The position numbers and the translations under genes are program-made. 64,000 nucleotides of DNA from contig CM114275.1 of the NCBI GenBank assembly GCA_050084515.1, positions 11,346,001 through 11,410,000 on the forward strand, read 5' to 3'. The notes below the pieces were generated by a model. The model saw only the letters and a program-made list of their open reading frames with translations. It did no database searches and had not been told where the DNA came from. Positions 11,901 through 27,199 of this stretch are shown here, piece by piece; position 1 is the stretch's first letter, and every line of letters begins with the position of its first letter. Origin of the DNA: Blasia pusilla. Lineage: Eukaryota > Marchantiophyta > Marchantiopsida > Blasiales.

Positions 11901-11934
11901 AAGTGAGAGAGACTATACACGGAGCATGAGAAAC

Positions 11935-16371
<4,437 letters not shown>

Positions 16372-16800
16372 CTGTTGCCGCCCCACCTACCTCCCAGCAG
16401 TACAATTCTCTACAACAATCTCGTCTTCCTGAGAACTTGTCTGTCTGCTTTCTTCTTGTAGGTTGCGGCCACTCCTTTGCGTCCTCCCGCCCTCGTCTCC
16501 CTGGAGCCTCCCCTCTGTGGGTAATGGTTGATCTTTGCCCTCGCCCTTTGGATTAATCTAGTCCAGGCCAGGCAGCTTTCTGAAGACCGAGAAGCAGGAC
16601 ACCACTTTCTACCCCAATGGATATATGACTCCATAGCCCCCCACCACACCCGCACAGGAGCGGTACACAAGCCCTCGGACGATGGCATGTTTAGCCCTAA
16701 ACCGCTCCCGCATTCTGGGCAATATTCAACTTTCCTATCCTAAACCAAGTGATACTCGTTCAGGTGACAATTAAGACCGTTATAACTGTCTTTTTCCCCA
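16372..16800 (-). promoter_or_regulatory. Likely promoter and 5' leader of the GLR gene
   Basis: This is the DNA directly upstream of the GLR start. A TATA-like CATATATCC (minus strand) lies near 16622-16630, about 250 bp before the ATG. Upstream ATGs exist in the 16410-16688 stretch, so short upstream frames are possible if transcription starts beyond them. No other regulatory site can be supported. Confidence 0.35.
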
Positions 16801-17980
16801 TAGGTCGGTTAAATGAGCTCACATACTTGGGCCGTGAACTTGGAGCATATGTTCCTTCACTAAGTCATAACTAATGTACAACGTGTGTACTAACCGTGTT
16901 CCACACAAAAAAATAAATTAATTGCCCGTAATATGAAAAAAACATTTTCTTGTTTTGATGCCCGGTTGGACTCCTGCCGCATTGTTAAGATAAGTTTACC
17001 TAGGCTCTCTACGTCTCTTTGATGATGATGTAACGTCCGCTAAATCTCCTAGCCTTTTCTAGTAGAGCAAGTTGACCCCGGGTACTGAGTAAGCTCCTTA
17101 CGTGCTCCGAGTTCATCGTTTGGAGACCTCACATTCCCCATCTTTATCCCGCACTCGAGAGGCAAATTAACTTTCATTTCTCCACTGCCACGATGTCTAC
17201 AACGATGCTGTAGGGCTTTCCCGGGACCTTACACCAACCTCCTTTCGTTTCCACATGTACACGTAGGGAGCTGCGTTAACACACGGTGCAGCTAAGTCAG
17301 AACCTGAAAGGTAGAAAGTCTATGGAACCTGCGAGCAGACATGCTTGCACTACATTGTCTCTTTGTCTTCTCCCTCCCCTTGGGCCACCCACGATTAGAA
17401 AGATTAAACGGGTAGGAACAGGAGGGCCACCCAGTCCTGGGCAAAAAGTTCGTGCCCGGAGGATCGCACAAGGTAGGCGCAGAGTAGTCAGAACCCAGGA
17501 CAGGATGCGGTTTAATTGTACGATATCCTTTCAGATTTGCAGGCGTCAAATCTGAACTGATACCGAAACATAAAACAAGTGACGAAGAATTGCACTAAAG
17601 CGTGGCCCGAAAATCTAGTGTATGATTCAACCTAACCTGACTCTGATTTTAAAATACTTTGCAAACACGCGGCCGCCGTGAGATATCTTCGAAGCATAAA
17701 AATAGAGTCACAGTCGTAAGCCTTTACAAGATTCGAGACCTAACTAGACCATAATGCTCGGTTAGGTTTGGATCGTTGCCCGAGCACCGCCGGCGATCCG
17801 GGACTGGCAGAGACCATGCACGAGGAGCTGACCGGGGGAGTTGAAGCGCGAGGGAATCCGTCCCATCGCTCAAGCTCTAGCAGTGGTGTCTACCACAACC
17901 TCATCATCATACTGTACGTGGCCGAAGAAGAACGCAATAAGCGCATACGTGATTTCCTAAAAAACCGGTTCTAGACAGAT
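16801..17980. other. No recognised gene
   Basis: Overlapping opposite-strand frames at 17286-17555 share the same bases and neither shows a motif. The 68-codon plus frame at 17768-17974 is unremarkable. The stretch may include distal GLR regulatory DNA, but nothing specific is visible. Confidence 0.3.
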
Positions 17981-17983
17981 TAA

Positions 17984-18358
17984 GGGCCGGGTCCCATGGG
18001 CAACCGTCATTGAGGAAAAGGATAAGCTAAGCTTATCCGGTTTGGAAGGAGAAATGGTCGGGGATTTGTGAAGGGAGTCCTTGATTTTATGAGAGAGTCC
18101 TCCGTTTTGTTGCACCCAAATTTTTTGAGCACAAGAAAAGATTTTAGTTGTGGCGCCCCTTCCGAACCCTTTGGGACCTATAGAAATTTGAGAAAACCGG
18201 TCCGTTTCGCCTCTTTCAGTCTGTTCAGTCCCTTTTAGTTCAACCCCTTGTACGGGAAGGAACCGGTTGGGAAGCCGCTTCCGGCAAGCCATTCCAGCCG
18301 GAAGGTGGCTTCTTGGCGTCGCAAGCGACCCGAGGAAGCCGCCCATGGGACCCGGCCC
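17984..18358. mobile_element. Tourist-like MITE (PIF/Harbinger type), 375 bp
   Basis: Perfect 18-bp terminal inverted repeats GGGCCGGGTCCCATGGGC are present at 17984-18001 and, inverted, at 18341-18358. They are flanked by the 3-bp duplication TAA (17981-17983 and 18359-18361), the TWA target typical of PIF/Harbinger elements. There is no transposase, so the element is non-autonomous. Sharp ends suggest a fairly recent insertion. Confidence 0.85.
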
Positions 18359-18414
18359 TAAAGGTCAACTGGTGTGGCGGCCCCAAAACTAGGGTCTTAT
18401 TATTTAAACCGTAA

Positions 18415-18700
18415 TCTTTTATATTATTATGGGAGAGTGCCTTCTTAATTTGCAAACACCTCTCTGCTTGAGAAGTGGCAACTTGGCAGCAAGAAAATGT
18501 TTCACATGCTATGGGCAGCGAACAAAATTTGAATTTATGTGCATCATCATTAATCTCTTCCCTTCACGGCCTATACACTAGGTTCAAACACTTTTTTATT
18601 TCGCATGCTTCGCACAGGCACCTTATTTATATTATTAAGGGAGAGTGCCTTCTTGATTTGCAAGCACCTTTATGCTTGACACCTTTTTGGGTCATGATGT
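18415..18700 (+). mobile_element. Helitron-like fragments (two partial copies in tandem)
   Basis: Begins TCTTTTATATTATTATGGGA followed by GAGTGCCTTCTTAATTTGCA, the same start as the complete small element at 19543-19711. A GC-rich terminal hairpin remnant (CGCATGCTTCGCACAGGC) lies near 18602. A second start, TATTATTAAGGGAGAGTGCC, follows near 18630. The 3' CTAG end is not preserved. Confidence 0.5.
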
Positions 18701-19369
18701 ACATATGGATGTGTATGTGTTATATTGAGTAGATATTATATATGCACGACAATGGAAGTAATATTATGATGCCACTTGCAAAAGGCAAGTATTGTTGAAA
18801 AGTTAGAATGAGCGACATCCATGCATAATAAGACAAAATAGAAAGAAGCATGAAATTTTGTCTCTAATTCACATTTGATATATCGGAAGGGAAAATGAGC
18901 TAAAGAGGGGAATCATTTTAATAATTTAATTTAACTAATAATTTAATTAATACATATTATTTTGGTGGGAGGAGTGAAAGGGGACGAGTTAGTATTCTTT
19001 AAGCTTTTATAGAAAAGTGGAATCGCTTATTTAAATTTGAATTAGAAAATGGAGCTATGTAGAAGAGTGGAACATTATTATTCTTTTTTTTATTTAATAA
19101 AATATGATTTATATGTAAATTTTTTAAAAAAATGTAGAAATCATTTTTGTGCACAAGCGTAGGTCAAGGCCTGCATAGTTTTTTTGAGAACCATTAATCT
19201 TAAAATTTTCCTGATTTTGAATGGCTATTTAGATACAAATAGAAAAGAGAACTCGTGTATTCCATTGGTTTTTTGGCTGGTGATTTAGACGATCAATTTT
19301 AAAATTTTCCAGCTAACTCAACACTTAACTCCGGTTCTCTCAATGGCATGGGCATGCTAACTAGTATAA
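18701..19369. other. AT-rich intergenic DNA
   Basis: Nothing gene-like: short A/T-rich runs (18900-19140) and no open frame of note. Confidence 0.4.
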
Positions 19370-19536
19370 CTAGTATACAACCCATGCCATGTACGGGAGT
19401 GAAGGGACTAACCATGCCGCACACAATTTTTTTTTCTTATTGGCCGTAGTATGAGAAATATTTTCTTATTGCCTAGTTGCTACGTGTCAAACGGACAGGT
19501 GTTTGCAAATCAAGAAGGCACTAATAATAATATAGA
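19370..19536 (-). mobile_element. Small Helitron-like element, minus orientation (167 bp)
   Basis: On the minus strand it starts TCTATATTATTATTAGTGCC, reads through TTCTTGATTTGCAAACACC, and ends with a short GC-rich stem (CCGTACATGGCATGG), then CTAG followed by T. A 5' TC, 3' CTRR next to a hairpin, and insertion before T are Helitron hallmarks. No Rep/helicase is present, so it is non-autonomous. It sits head to head with the element at 19543. Confidence 0.6.
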
Positions 19537-19542
19537 TATCCA

Positions 19543-19711
19543 TCTTATTATGGGAGAGTGCCTTCTTGATTTGCAAACACCTCTTTGCTTGACATGTGAC
19601 AACCAGGCAGCAAGAAAATGTTTCCCTCTCTACGAGCAGCAAGAAAAAGATGTTTTTTGTGCAAAATGATCAGTCCCTTCATTCCCATGTATGGCAAGGG
19701 GTGCCCACTAG
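19543..19711 (+). mobile_element. Small Helitron-like element, plus orientation (169 bp)
   Basis: Starts TCTTATTATGGGAGAGTGCC, shares TTCTTGATTTGCAAACACC with its neighbour, and ends GGGGTGCCCACTAG followed by T at 19712. The ends and length mirror the minus-strand copy 6 bp away. Confidence 0.6.
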
Positions 19712-20279
19712 TATACGTGTATTATGATGCCATCTCCAAGCATCATCTGCAGAAGGTAAGTATTGCTAAAAGTCAACTTTGAAATATTTAAAGCCCAAGT
19801 TTGAAGTCCTTAATTTGCGGTTCTTTTAGAGGTGTGTGCAGAACACTATCTTTTGTGCATTCGCACCAAAATGCTCCAACGAATTCTTTGAGTGATGTGG
19901 ATCAATAGCATTGGATGAAAAATCTCTAGGCTTAGGCCTTCCGTTCATTTGTACGTGTTGCGCGGGTTCGTATTGAAGTGTCTTTGTAATGCCGGCCGTG
20001 TCGTCATTAGACTTGATGTATATAATCCTCCCTTGAATACTCCCTTGCGTGTAATGATAGAGGGTTCATTTTTTTTGTCTCGTGCCTGTCTATATTGATT
20101 ACCTTTGTATGTTGTAGAATGTAAGTTGATAACGTATTACATCTTTTAGCGAAATACTCAACCCGAATGGCCCTCAAAAGATTAGGCACAATGCAATTAT
20201 GGTAAAAAAATGATCTAGAAATTTGCATTACATATTTGGTTCCTATCGGATTAGTATAGTGTGTTCACCAGTGTATCTA
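19712..20279. other. Intergenic DNA, no recognised gene
   Basis: A 73-codon minus frame at 20007-20228 lacks any motif. The stretch is AT-rich and shows no repeat structure. Confidence 0.35.
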
Positions 20280-20720
20280 AAATTATAAATAATTTCTAGT
20301 ACACACTACTATACTCTCGAATACCTACGTAGTGTCTCCCCACTTTGGTTTGTATTGAAGACTACTATATTATTGTATCCTTCTCATTATATCTTGTAAA
20401 CTCTATTTTATTCTTGGCCTTAGTGTCTCCCTATTTTTATTGAAGACTACTATACTCTACGATGTCTACATAATGTCTCCCCTCTACGTAGTATCTCCTG
20501 GGTTTGGTTGCATTGAAGAGTATTATACTCTCCCATGCCTACATAGTGTCGCCCCGGTTTGTATACTATACTACTATATTCTTCATCTTATGTCTAGTAT
20601 AGACAAATACTATTGTATTCTTCTCTTTTGGGATACTATACTCTCGATGCCCCTTTGTGTTTGCGTTGAATACACTTTCTATTTTTTGGGTCTTTTTTCT
20701 ATCTATGTGCACTTGTGTAT
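20280..20720 (+). repeat. Degenerate tandem repeat (TATACTCT/ATAGTGTCTCCCC type)
   Basis: Recurring blocks ACTACTATACTCT, TGCCTACATAGTGTC and TTGTATTGAAGACTAC appear four or more times with spacing of about 70-110 bp and many substitutions. The 117-codon frame across it is a consequence of the repeat and its low stop density. Confidence 0.6.
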
Positions 20721-20738
20721 TTACATTTTCTTATTCCT

Positions 20739-20900
20739 ACTAGTAAGGCGGCCGTGCGATGCACGAGAAATAAAAATGTGTTTGAAGAGCTAGTGTATAG
20801 GCCATGAAGGGAAGAGATTAATGATGATGCACATAATTTATTTTTATTTTTTCTGCTGGTAGCATGTGAAACATTCTCTTGAACCTATGGTTGGAAGGTT
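20739..20900 (-). mobile_element. Helitron-like 3' end fragment
   Basis: On the minus strand the sequence ends with GTGCATCGCACGGCCGCC (a strong stem) followed by TTACTAG and then T, the expected Helitron 3' terminus. It shares GTGTTTGAAGAGCTAGTGTA and AGAGATTAATGATG with the fragment at 24600-24780. The 5' end is missing. Confidence 0.5.
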
Positions 20901-21840
20901 CAATCATGGAAATATGAACCTCTCCAAGTCTCCCTTGAGATATATCCCTCTCGAGGCCCCCAAGGCTCTCAGAAGGGGACATGGTCACCTCAAGCTTTAG
21001 AACAGGTTGCTACATAATGAAGAAACTCCTAGAATGTTGCAACCCTCATAACCAAATGTGCACCAGTGTGGAATATCATAACTCTAGTGGGCTCATACTA
21101 AGATAGAACCGCGTCGAAATCTCACGAGTAAGACATGAATTGCGGAAACAAGACGTGGGCCTAGATGGGAATCTCAAATGATGGAGGTTGCGACCCAGCA
21201 AAGCAAGATCAAACGTCAAGTGGGACTTTAGAAGAGATCAAGTCCCACAAAAGTTTAGCACTAAAGGGGTTGCAACCTTGCTTGGAACTTGATTGAGCAT
21301 TTGGGGATCCTCCATTTTTTAGGTGATAACGGCTAGATCCAAGATGCGTTTAAGATGAATCAGGTTCATTTAGAAAGCTTGTGAAAAAAAAATGCAACCA
21401 ACTAAAATTCCAAACAAACTCATGTGCAAAGATCTAGAAACCATCCCCAAACTATGGGAATGATAGTTGGGTTGAGAGTTACAAGGAGCGACCTGAGAGG
21501 ACTTCCCTAGATGTAGGGAGGCGGATCTCTAGAACTCTATATAAGGGGAAGGGTCGCCAATGGTGTTTGGAACCTCAATCTCACATTTGAAACAATGGGG
21601 GTGAATCAAAGGCACAAGATGGATTGAGAGATTGGCTTTGGGATTTTGAGACCAAACCAAGTCCATGTGGATCAATTATAGACACCAATCTTGGACCTTA
21701 ACCCATAACTTAGATATTGAGCCCCACATAGAGACTCATACGAGGTCCATTGGGAAATTGGGACTGCCATACGCATTAGCGCCGATTTAGGTTCCTAGAT
21801 AATCAAGGAAGTATGTCCCAAGTTTTGAATGAATTGCATG
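20901..21840. other. Unassigned, probably old repeat DNA
   Basis: No open frame above 60 codons and no recognisable motif. It lies directly upstream of the LTR that starts near 21841. Confidence 0.3.
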
Positions 21841-22276
<436 letters not shown>

Positions 22277-22280
22277 ATAT

Positions 22281-22292
22281 GTGGTATCAAAG
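22281..22292 (+). promoter_or_regulatory. Retrotransposon primer-binding site, tRNA-iMet type
   Basis: TGGTATCAAAGC differs at one base from TGGTATCAGAGC, the sequence complementary to the 3' end of initiator tRNA-Met and used as primer by many plant LTR elements. Confidence 0.7.
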
Positions 22293-22389
22293 CTTATCTT
22301 TGGTGAGAATGAACCCGCGGTCATACGTACTCATTGAACGCTCGGGAGAACACAAGGTTGTAGTTAAGGCCTAGATGTTGGGGGAGGGA

Positions 22390-23510
22390 TGCAAGAGACA
22401 AGAAAAGGATTTGAACAAACCAAGGCTTGAGGATTGTGACGATGGGTGGATCTTTGCCAAAATGACAACTTAAACAACAAAGGCCAAGAGATTAACTATA
22501 ACCTAACTAGGGGTTAGAGAAGGAGACCGCGATTCTCGACACACTAACAAGATCTTGGCATAAGGATGTCACATATGCCAATCCTTTAAGGGGCCTTTCC
22601 ATTCCAAATTCAAATGACCAGACGCTTTATGTTCAAATGATGGACCTCATGAAGATCATGTCGGAACAAATGATCCAAGAGAGTAAGAAAATCTCCGAGT
22701 TGGAAATAGATGGTGCATCCATCTTAAGCAAGAAAATTTTGAAAATACAATTTCCCACTCCTTTCACAAGAATGGGGCATTCACGTAAGGTCACATAGTT
22801 CCTCATCGAACTTAAGCTTTACTTTAAAGCGCAAGGAAAAATGAAGAGGATAAGGTCACAATACCAATTACATTTCTAGAGGATCGTGTGGTCCAATGAT
22901 GGATAGCTCATCATGAGGAACATTTAGATGTCGTATCCTCTTTGAGTTTGGAGGAGTTCAAAGAGTGGATTGGCAATTGATTTACTCTCGAGTACAAATA
23001 AGTTTTAGATGGTACAAAGTTTGTGTGTTTGAGGCAAGTGGGATCCCTAAGCGCTTATGTAGAGTTTAGCGCAAAGTTGAACTAATTGCCTCAAATGGAT
23101 GAGTTTGTGATGAAGATCATCTTTGGGACTTAAGCCAAATGTTTAGAGGACTTAAGCCAAATGTTAGAAAGACCCTGTTTTGAATTTCAAAGTGGACAAA
23201 GGCTTGTACTAGACTCTTGAAACTAGCAGAGGAGATTGGAGACAATGAGGTCTACGCCCAAAGGCCCTTTGAGCAAAAAAGTTCCTCAAAGGTTCAAAAG
23301 AACAAGGGGGCATTCAATACGGTTTGGAGTGGGTTTGAGCATGATATGGATATTCCCTTACCCTAGCAATAAAGTGAGTGAATCCCCAACATGAAGCCAA
23401 AAAGAGCTCCACATCCAAAGCCTATGGGAGTTATAGTGACTTGTTACAATTGTGGCAAGTTCGGGCACACAACTAAGGGATGTTTGAAATCTAAGGTTAA
23501 TTAATTGGAG
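22390..23510 (+). pseudogene. Retrotransposon gag remnant with CCHC zinc knuckle
   Basis: Read across several frames, the region encodes a degenerate capsid-like segment (LMKIMSEQMIQESKKISELE near 22645-22710, then FPTPFTRMGH). Near 23447-23488 it has CYNCGKFGHTTKGC, a perfect C-x2-C-x4-H-x4-C knuckle that would bind RNA in nucleocapsid. Many stops are present. It follows the LTR and primer site in the expected order. It is a different family from the methyltransferase-bearing copies: the LTR differs and the primer site is canonical. Confidence 0.7.
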
Positions 23511-23930
23511 CACAAGTCTTGCTTAGGTGGAAAACCCCTTTTGGAAGATCCCTAGTTAAGACATCCCCAAGTCCTTCAAAGATTTTCCTCGTCCTAGGTG
23601 TAAGGTTTCCTTTTAGTTATTGTTTTAGTGGTACTTCATCCAATTGAGACTCCATAGTTTTTACTATGGCTTCCCAATTTTTAAACCTACTCATGAGATC
23701 CTTTTCAAACTTCTTGGCCAAAATCAAGTGAATAACATGTTTGACTTGATCAGCCCACAAATTTTGAGAATATAAATTTTCACTTTGAATCTCAATAATC
23801 CTCAAGGCATTTCCATCACCATAAAGAACCTTAACATGCCTTCAGCTCATCTTATCACTATAATGTCTAAATGATAATATCATATCTATGCCACCTAAGC
23901 TACATACTTGAAAATTTTCCCTTAAGCTAA
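23511..23930. other. Unassigned spacer
   Basis: A 62-codon minus-strand frame (23617-23805) reads like an amphipathic, coiled-coil-prone segment (KFEKDLMSRFKNWEAIVKTM) but matches no domain I know. It ends at the target duplication of the solo LTR. Confidence 0.3.
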
Positions 23931-24374
23931 TGTCACATCTTTTAGGATAGATTTGACAAGATCTAGCATAGCTTCTTCAAGGATACTAGAGGACGCCAAC
24001 CTCATGAGGTTGAGGATAACCTGTTGAGGCCATGGGTAACCTGAGAGATCAGATTTTCCCTTTGTTTCGGGTCGTTTGGAGCCATATAGAGAAATTTTTT
24101 TTGGATAAGTTACCATTTTGAGCATAGATGACTTTCCACTTTGGGAATCGGACCTTGATCTCCTACAGCAAGTCAAGAGCCAAGGAGGTGACTTGCGAGC
24201 ATAGGTTGCCGTGGAGAGAGCTTGGGAGAGGGGATGGAGTATACCCAAAGAGAGAGAGAGAGAGTTTGGGATCTCATGCTCTCTTTGTTGAACTTCTTGG
24301 CATGAGGCGGTGGAGCTAGGGTACCCCTTGCCTTTTGTGTGTAATCCCACCCTCTCATTAGGAGAGTGGTTTTG

Positions 24375-24435
<61 letters not shown>

Positions 24436-24559
24436 TGTGAGAGTGTAACTTGATTTATTGGAGATATTTTGGTACTTATCATCTCAATATTTGAATGCCA
24501 TGAATAAGCATGGGATCGTGTTTCTTTTTTTGGTGATAGCAATGTGTATGTGCGCTACA
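23931..24559 (+). repeat. Solo terminal repeat (A-B) of the methyltransferase-bearing gypsy family
   Basis: Starts TGTCACATCTTTTAGGATAG and ends TGTGCGCTACA. It is flanked by the exact 4-bp duplication CTAA (23927-23930 and 24560-24563). It aligns by eye with the 3' repeat of copy A (minus strand 26374 to 25733). Two (GA)n tracts lie inside, the longer at 24377-24430. It has the full A plus B composition, as expected if A1 and A2 of an A1-internal-B1-A2-B2 element recombined. Confidence 0.88.
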
Positions 24560-24599
24560 CTAAAGTTGGCTTCCTCTCTTGGAATTACCATCTTAATGT

Positions 24600-24780
24600 T
24601 AAAATGCTTGGGTAGATTTTTTCTTGTTTCCCGTAGCATGTGAAACATTTTTTCGCTACCCAGTTGCCACATGCGATGCAAGGGAAATAAAAAAAGTGTT
24701 TGAAGAGCTAGTGTATAGCCTGTGAAGGGAAGAGATTAATGATGCTCTACATAAATTCAAATTTTATGTAAAGCATCAGG
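24600..24780 (+). mobile_element. Helitron-like fragment
   Basis: Contains GTAGCATGTGAAACATT, CAGTTGCCACATGCGATGCA and GTGTTTGAAGAGCTAGTGTA, matching 20747-20900 and parts of 18470-18620. No complete terminus is visible. Confidence 0.45.
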
Positions 24781-25732
24781 TAGCTCCATGTTGATTATTG
24801 GGACTTTGAGCCTCTTCACTATCGTTGGATCTAAGAAGTTTCACATTACTCCTATATCAATCATAACAACCAAATATTTTCCTATAATTAGTACCTCAAC
24901 CATAAATTATCACTCACTAGCATCATATGCAAATTATGTGAAGGTTTTTCTCCTTTCCTCAACTCATTTCTTGAAGGTTCTCGATTAGTCACTTAAAATT
25001 CTAAGATATTTGGTCTACTTACCTGATTCCCATCCTCGTGTCGGTCAATCGATTGTACTCTTTGCGGTGGTGGTCCAATCTTTCTCTTATTATCCAATTT
25101 TTCCTCGGGGCATTCCCACTTGAAAAGTCTTGGATCTCTACCCCAAAAGTGAGCACCCCCAATGTAGCTTCATGGTGTTTTGGTCCTTGCAGAATTCCTC
25201 AGACTATGAGAGTGCATATGCCTCTAGCTTCAAAGATCCCTCAACTCTCCACTTGTTCTCAAAACTTGATAAGTCCCAAAATTATGCTTAACCTTGGTCA
25301 CCCGTTGATTAAGGCACTTGATATCCATCTCACCCCTATACATGGGTAACTACTTCCTCAAGTCTCCCAATTAATATCCTAAGGAAAAGACCAAAGTTGG
25401 GCTACAAGCCTTCATGGTCTCCCCAACCACATAGGCCATTTGGGCTTGCAGTTGTTCCTTGAATGCCTTAAAAGATGGCATGCCCAACCTCCTTGAAACT
25501 TGAAACTTGAACCCTTGCAACCTTCCTCAAAGCATCCTTGCTAACCTTCCTCTTCTCTAGTGATGATTCTTTGTGTTCACATCAAACCCCTCAAAGTCAA
25601 GTTCCTCCAAAAAGTCTCTAAGAGTCTTAGGCGGGGAGTTTTTGCCAATCGATGTTTCGTCACTCAAACCCTTATCTTGTATGGATAGTTTGTTGAATTC
25701 CCAAATATTCTTGAAGTATGATGAGAGATCTA
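24781..25732 (-). pseudogene. Gag-protease remnant of another LTR retrotransposon
   Basis: On the minus strand a retropepsin-like stretch reads LVVMIDIG, a short gap, then NFLDPTIVKRLKVPI (about 24800-24890). This is the usual pattern after the catalytic Asp of Ty3/gypsy proteases, with the DSGA motif decayed. Upstream on that strand, up to 25732, are broken gag-like frames (DFLEELDFEGFDV near 25590-25640). Gypsy copy A is inserted at the right edge (target duplication TCTA). Confidence 0.5.
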
Positions 25733-26374
25733 TGTCGTGCGTATACTCATCGCTACACAACATACATCGCTGTCACCGAACATACACACAAACACGCATG
25801 ATCCCATGCTAACTCATGGCATCCAAACAACGAGACAAGAAGAACCAAAATATCTCCAATAAAGTAAGATCCAATCTCTCTCTCCACCATCTCACACCAT
25901 AGCTCTCAAAGGTGTGCACTCTCTCTCATGTCAAACCAAACCCACTCTCCTAATGAGAGGCTCGGGTTACACTCACAAGGCAAGGTACCATAGCTCCGCC
26001 GCCTCATGCCAAGAGGTTCAACAAAGAGAGAATGAGCTCTCAAGCTCTCTCTCCTTGAGGTATACCCCTCTCCTCTCCCAAGCTCTCTCCATGGTAACCT
26101 ATTCTCCCAAGTCACCTCCTTGGCTCTTAACCTGATGTAGGAGGTCAAGGGCCACTTACCAAAAATAGTAAGTCGATCATATACTCAAAATGGTACTTAC
26201 CTAAAATAGTAAGTTCCTCAATATGGCTCCAAATGAGCCGAAACGAAAGGGAAAACCCGCTATCTCAGGTTTCCACGGGCCTCAGAGTCACCTCGACCTC
26301 GAACGAGCGTGTCCTCCACTACTCATGAAGGCGCTCTATTAGATCCCACCGATCTATCCTAAAAGACGGATGCT
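25733..26374 (-). repeat. 3' terminal repeat of copy A (A2 plus B2)
   Basis: Sequence 25861-26374 matches 35487-35999 almost base for base, including TGATGTAGGAGGTCAAG and AAAATAGTAAGT. Sequence 25733-25860 (block B2) has no counterpart in the 5' repeat but is repeated at 26375-26488. Confidence 0.9.
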
Positions 26375-26488
26375 TGTCGTATGCGCATACACATCATTTG
26401 TCACCGAACACACATACAAACACGCATGATCCCATGCTAACTCATGGCATCCAAACAACGAGACAAGAAGAACCAAAATATCTCCAAT
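26375..26488 (-). repeat. Extra B block (B1) directly upstream of the 3' repeat, copy A
   Basis: Shares CACGCATGATCCCATGCTAA, CTCATGGCATCCAAACAACG and AGACAAGAAGAACCAAAATA with B2 at 25733-25860, and stops at CTCCAAT exactly where B2 meets A2. Just beyond it (26489-26497) is the complement of a purine run, CGCCCCCCTAG, which reads CTAGGGGGGCG in sense. The same string precedes B1 in copy C and is a good polypurine-tract candidate. Confidence 0.85.
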
Positions 26489-26672
26489 CGCCCCCCTAGC
26501 TGGTGGTTAGGTCCCTCTAACTCCAGATAGCCATCTATCCCTACCTACCATGACATACATCTCTGACGCTAAGAGCAAGAAGGCCGGGTGCTCATGTGGC
26601 CCCATCGTTAGTCGCCTCCTTGTCATCCATGTCATAGACACAAGTCGGAATGTAGAACTACCTTCTCTATGT

Positions 26673-26804
26673 ACATCTGGGACACATCCATCGTCACTAA
26701 GGAACCCTAGTGAGAGGTGGCGTCAAACATGCCATATGCCATCCTCTCGAACACCCATCACAGACTAGCATCGTGGCGCACAGGGCGTAACCACACAACA
26801 TACA
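26673..26804 (-). pseudogene. PHD finger at the C-terminus of the pol region (copy A)
   Basis: In sense order: CMLC (26804-26793), CDGC (26762-26751), H-x2-C in WHMAC (down to 26727), and CPRC (26684-26673). This is the Cys4-His-Cys3 pattern and spacing of a PHD finger, a module that in known proteins often reads histone H3 tails. A GLR-like lead and LTPPL follow the PHD pattern. One frame break (TAG near VP) lies before CPRC. It follows integrase and precedes the 3' repeat, the place where chromoviruses carry a chromodomain. A role in choosing insertion sites is an inference. Confidence 0.8.
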
Positions 26805-27199
26805 ACGCAAGCCTGCGCAGGAACTACTACTAAGCTCGGATCTATTGTACCATCAATGTTAGGAAGGTGACATGGCGCACAATTACGCACATGGTCCTTC
26901 CATACCATACCATCGCGTCCCTCCAAAGAAGAGAACACCCGATGGCAAAATGTCACGCACTCGGATAGTGCGCCCCTGTGATCACATCCAACGCCGCCGG
27001 TGCCGTCTGCTGCAAATAGACATAATCTCCTGATGAAACCTCCGGATAGTTGGTCGATAACCACCACCTCGAATAGTCGCGATACCTCAACGTATCCCGA
27101 TCTTTGTGCAATCGCCAAGTTCTTTAACGCCATGGGCATCACTCTCGAAATAACTCAGCCCTCTCGAGAACATGCTCGCACCCATACATCCGGGTTATC

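Noticed and set aside
16372-16386. Upstream GTG start for the GLR protein (frame open to 16386)
   Set aside because: A TAG precedes it directly and plants start at ATG. The ATG at 16371 gives a good signal peptide.
17286-17555. Overlapping 85-89-codon frames upstream of the GLR gene
   Set aside because: They overlap on opposite strands, show no motif and have no splice or promoter support.
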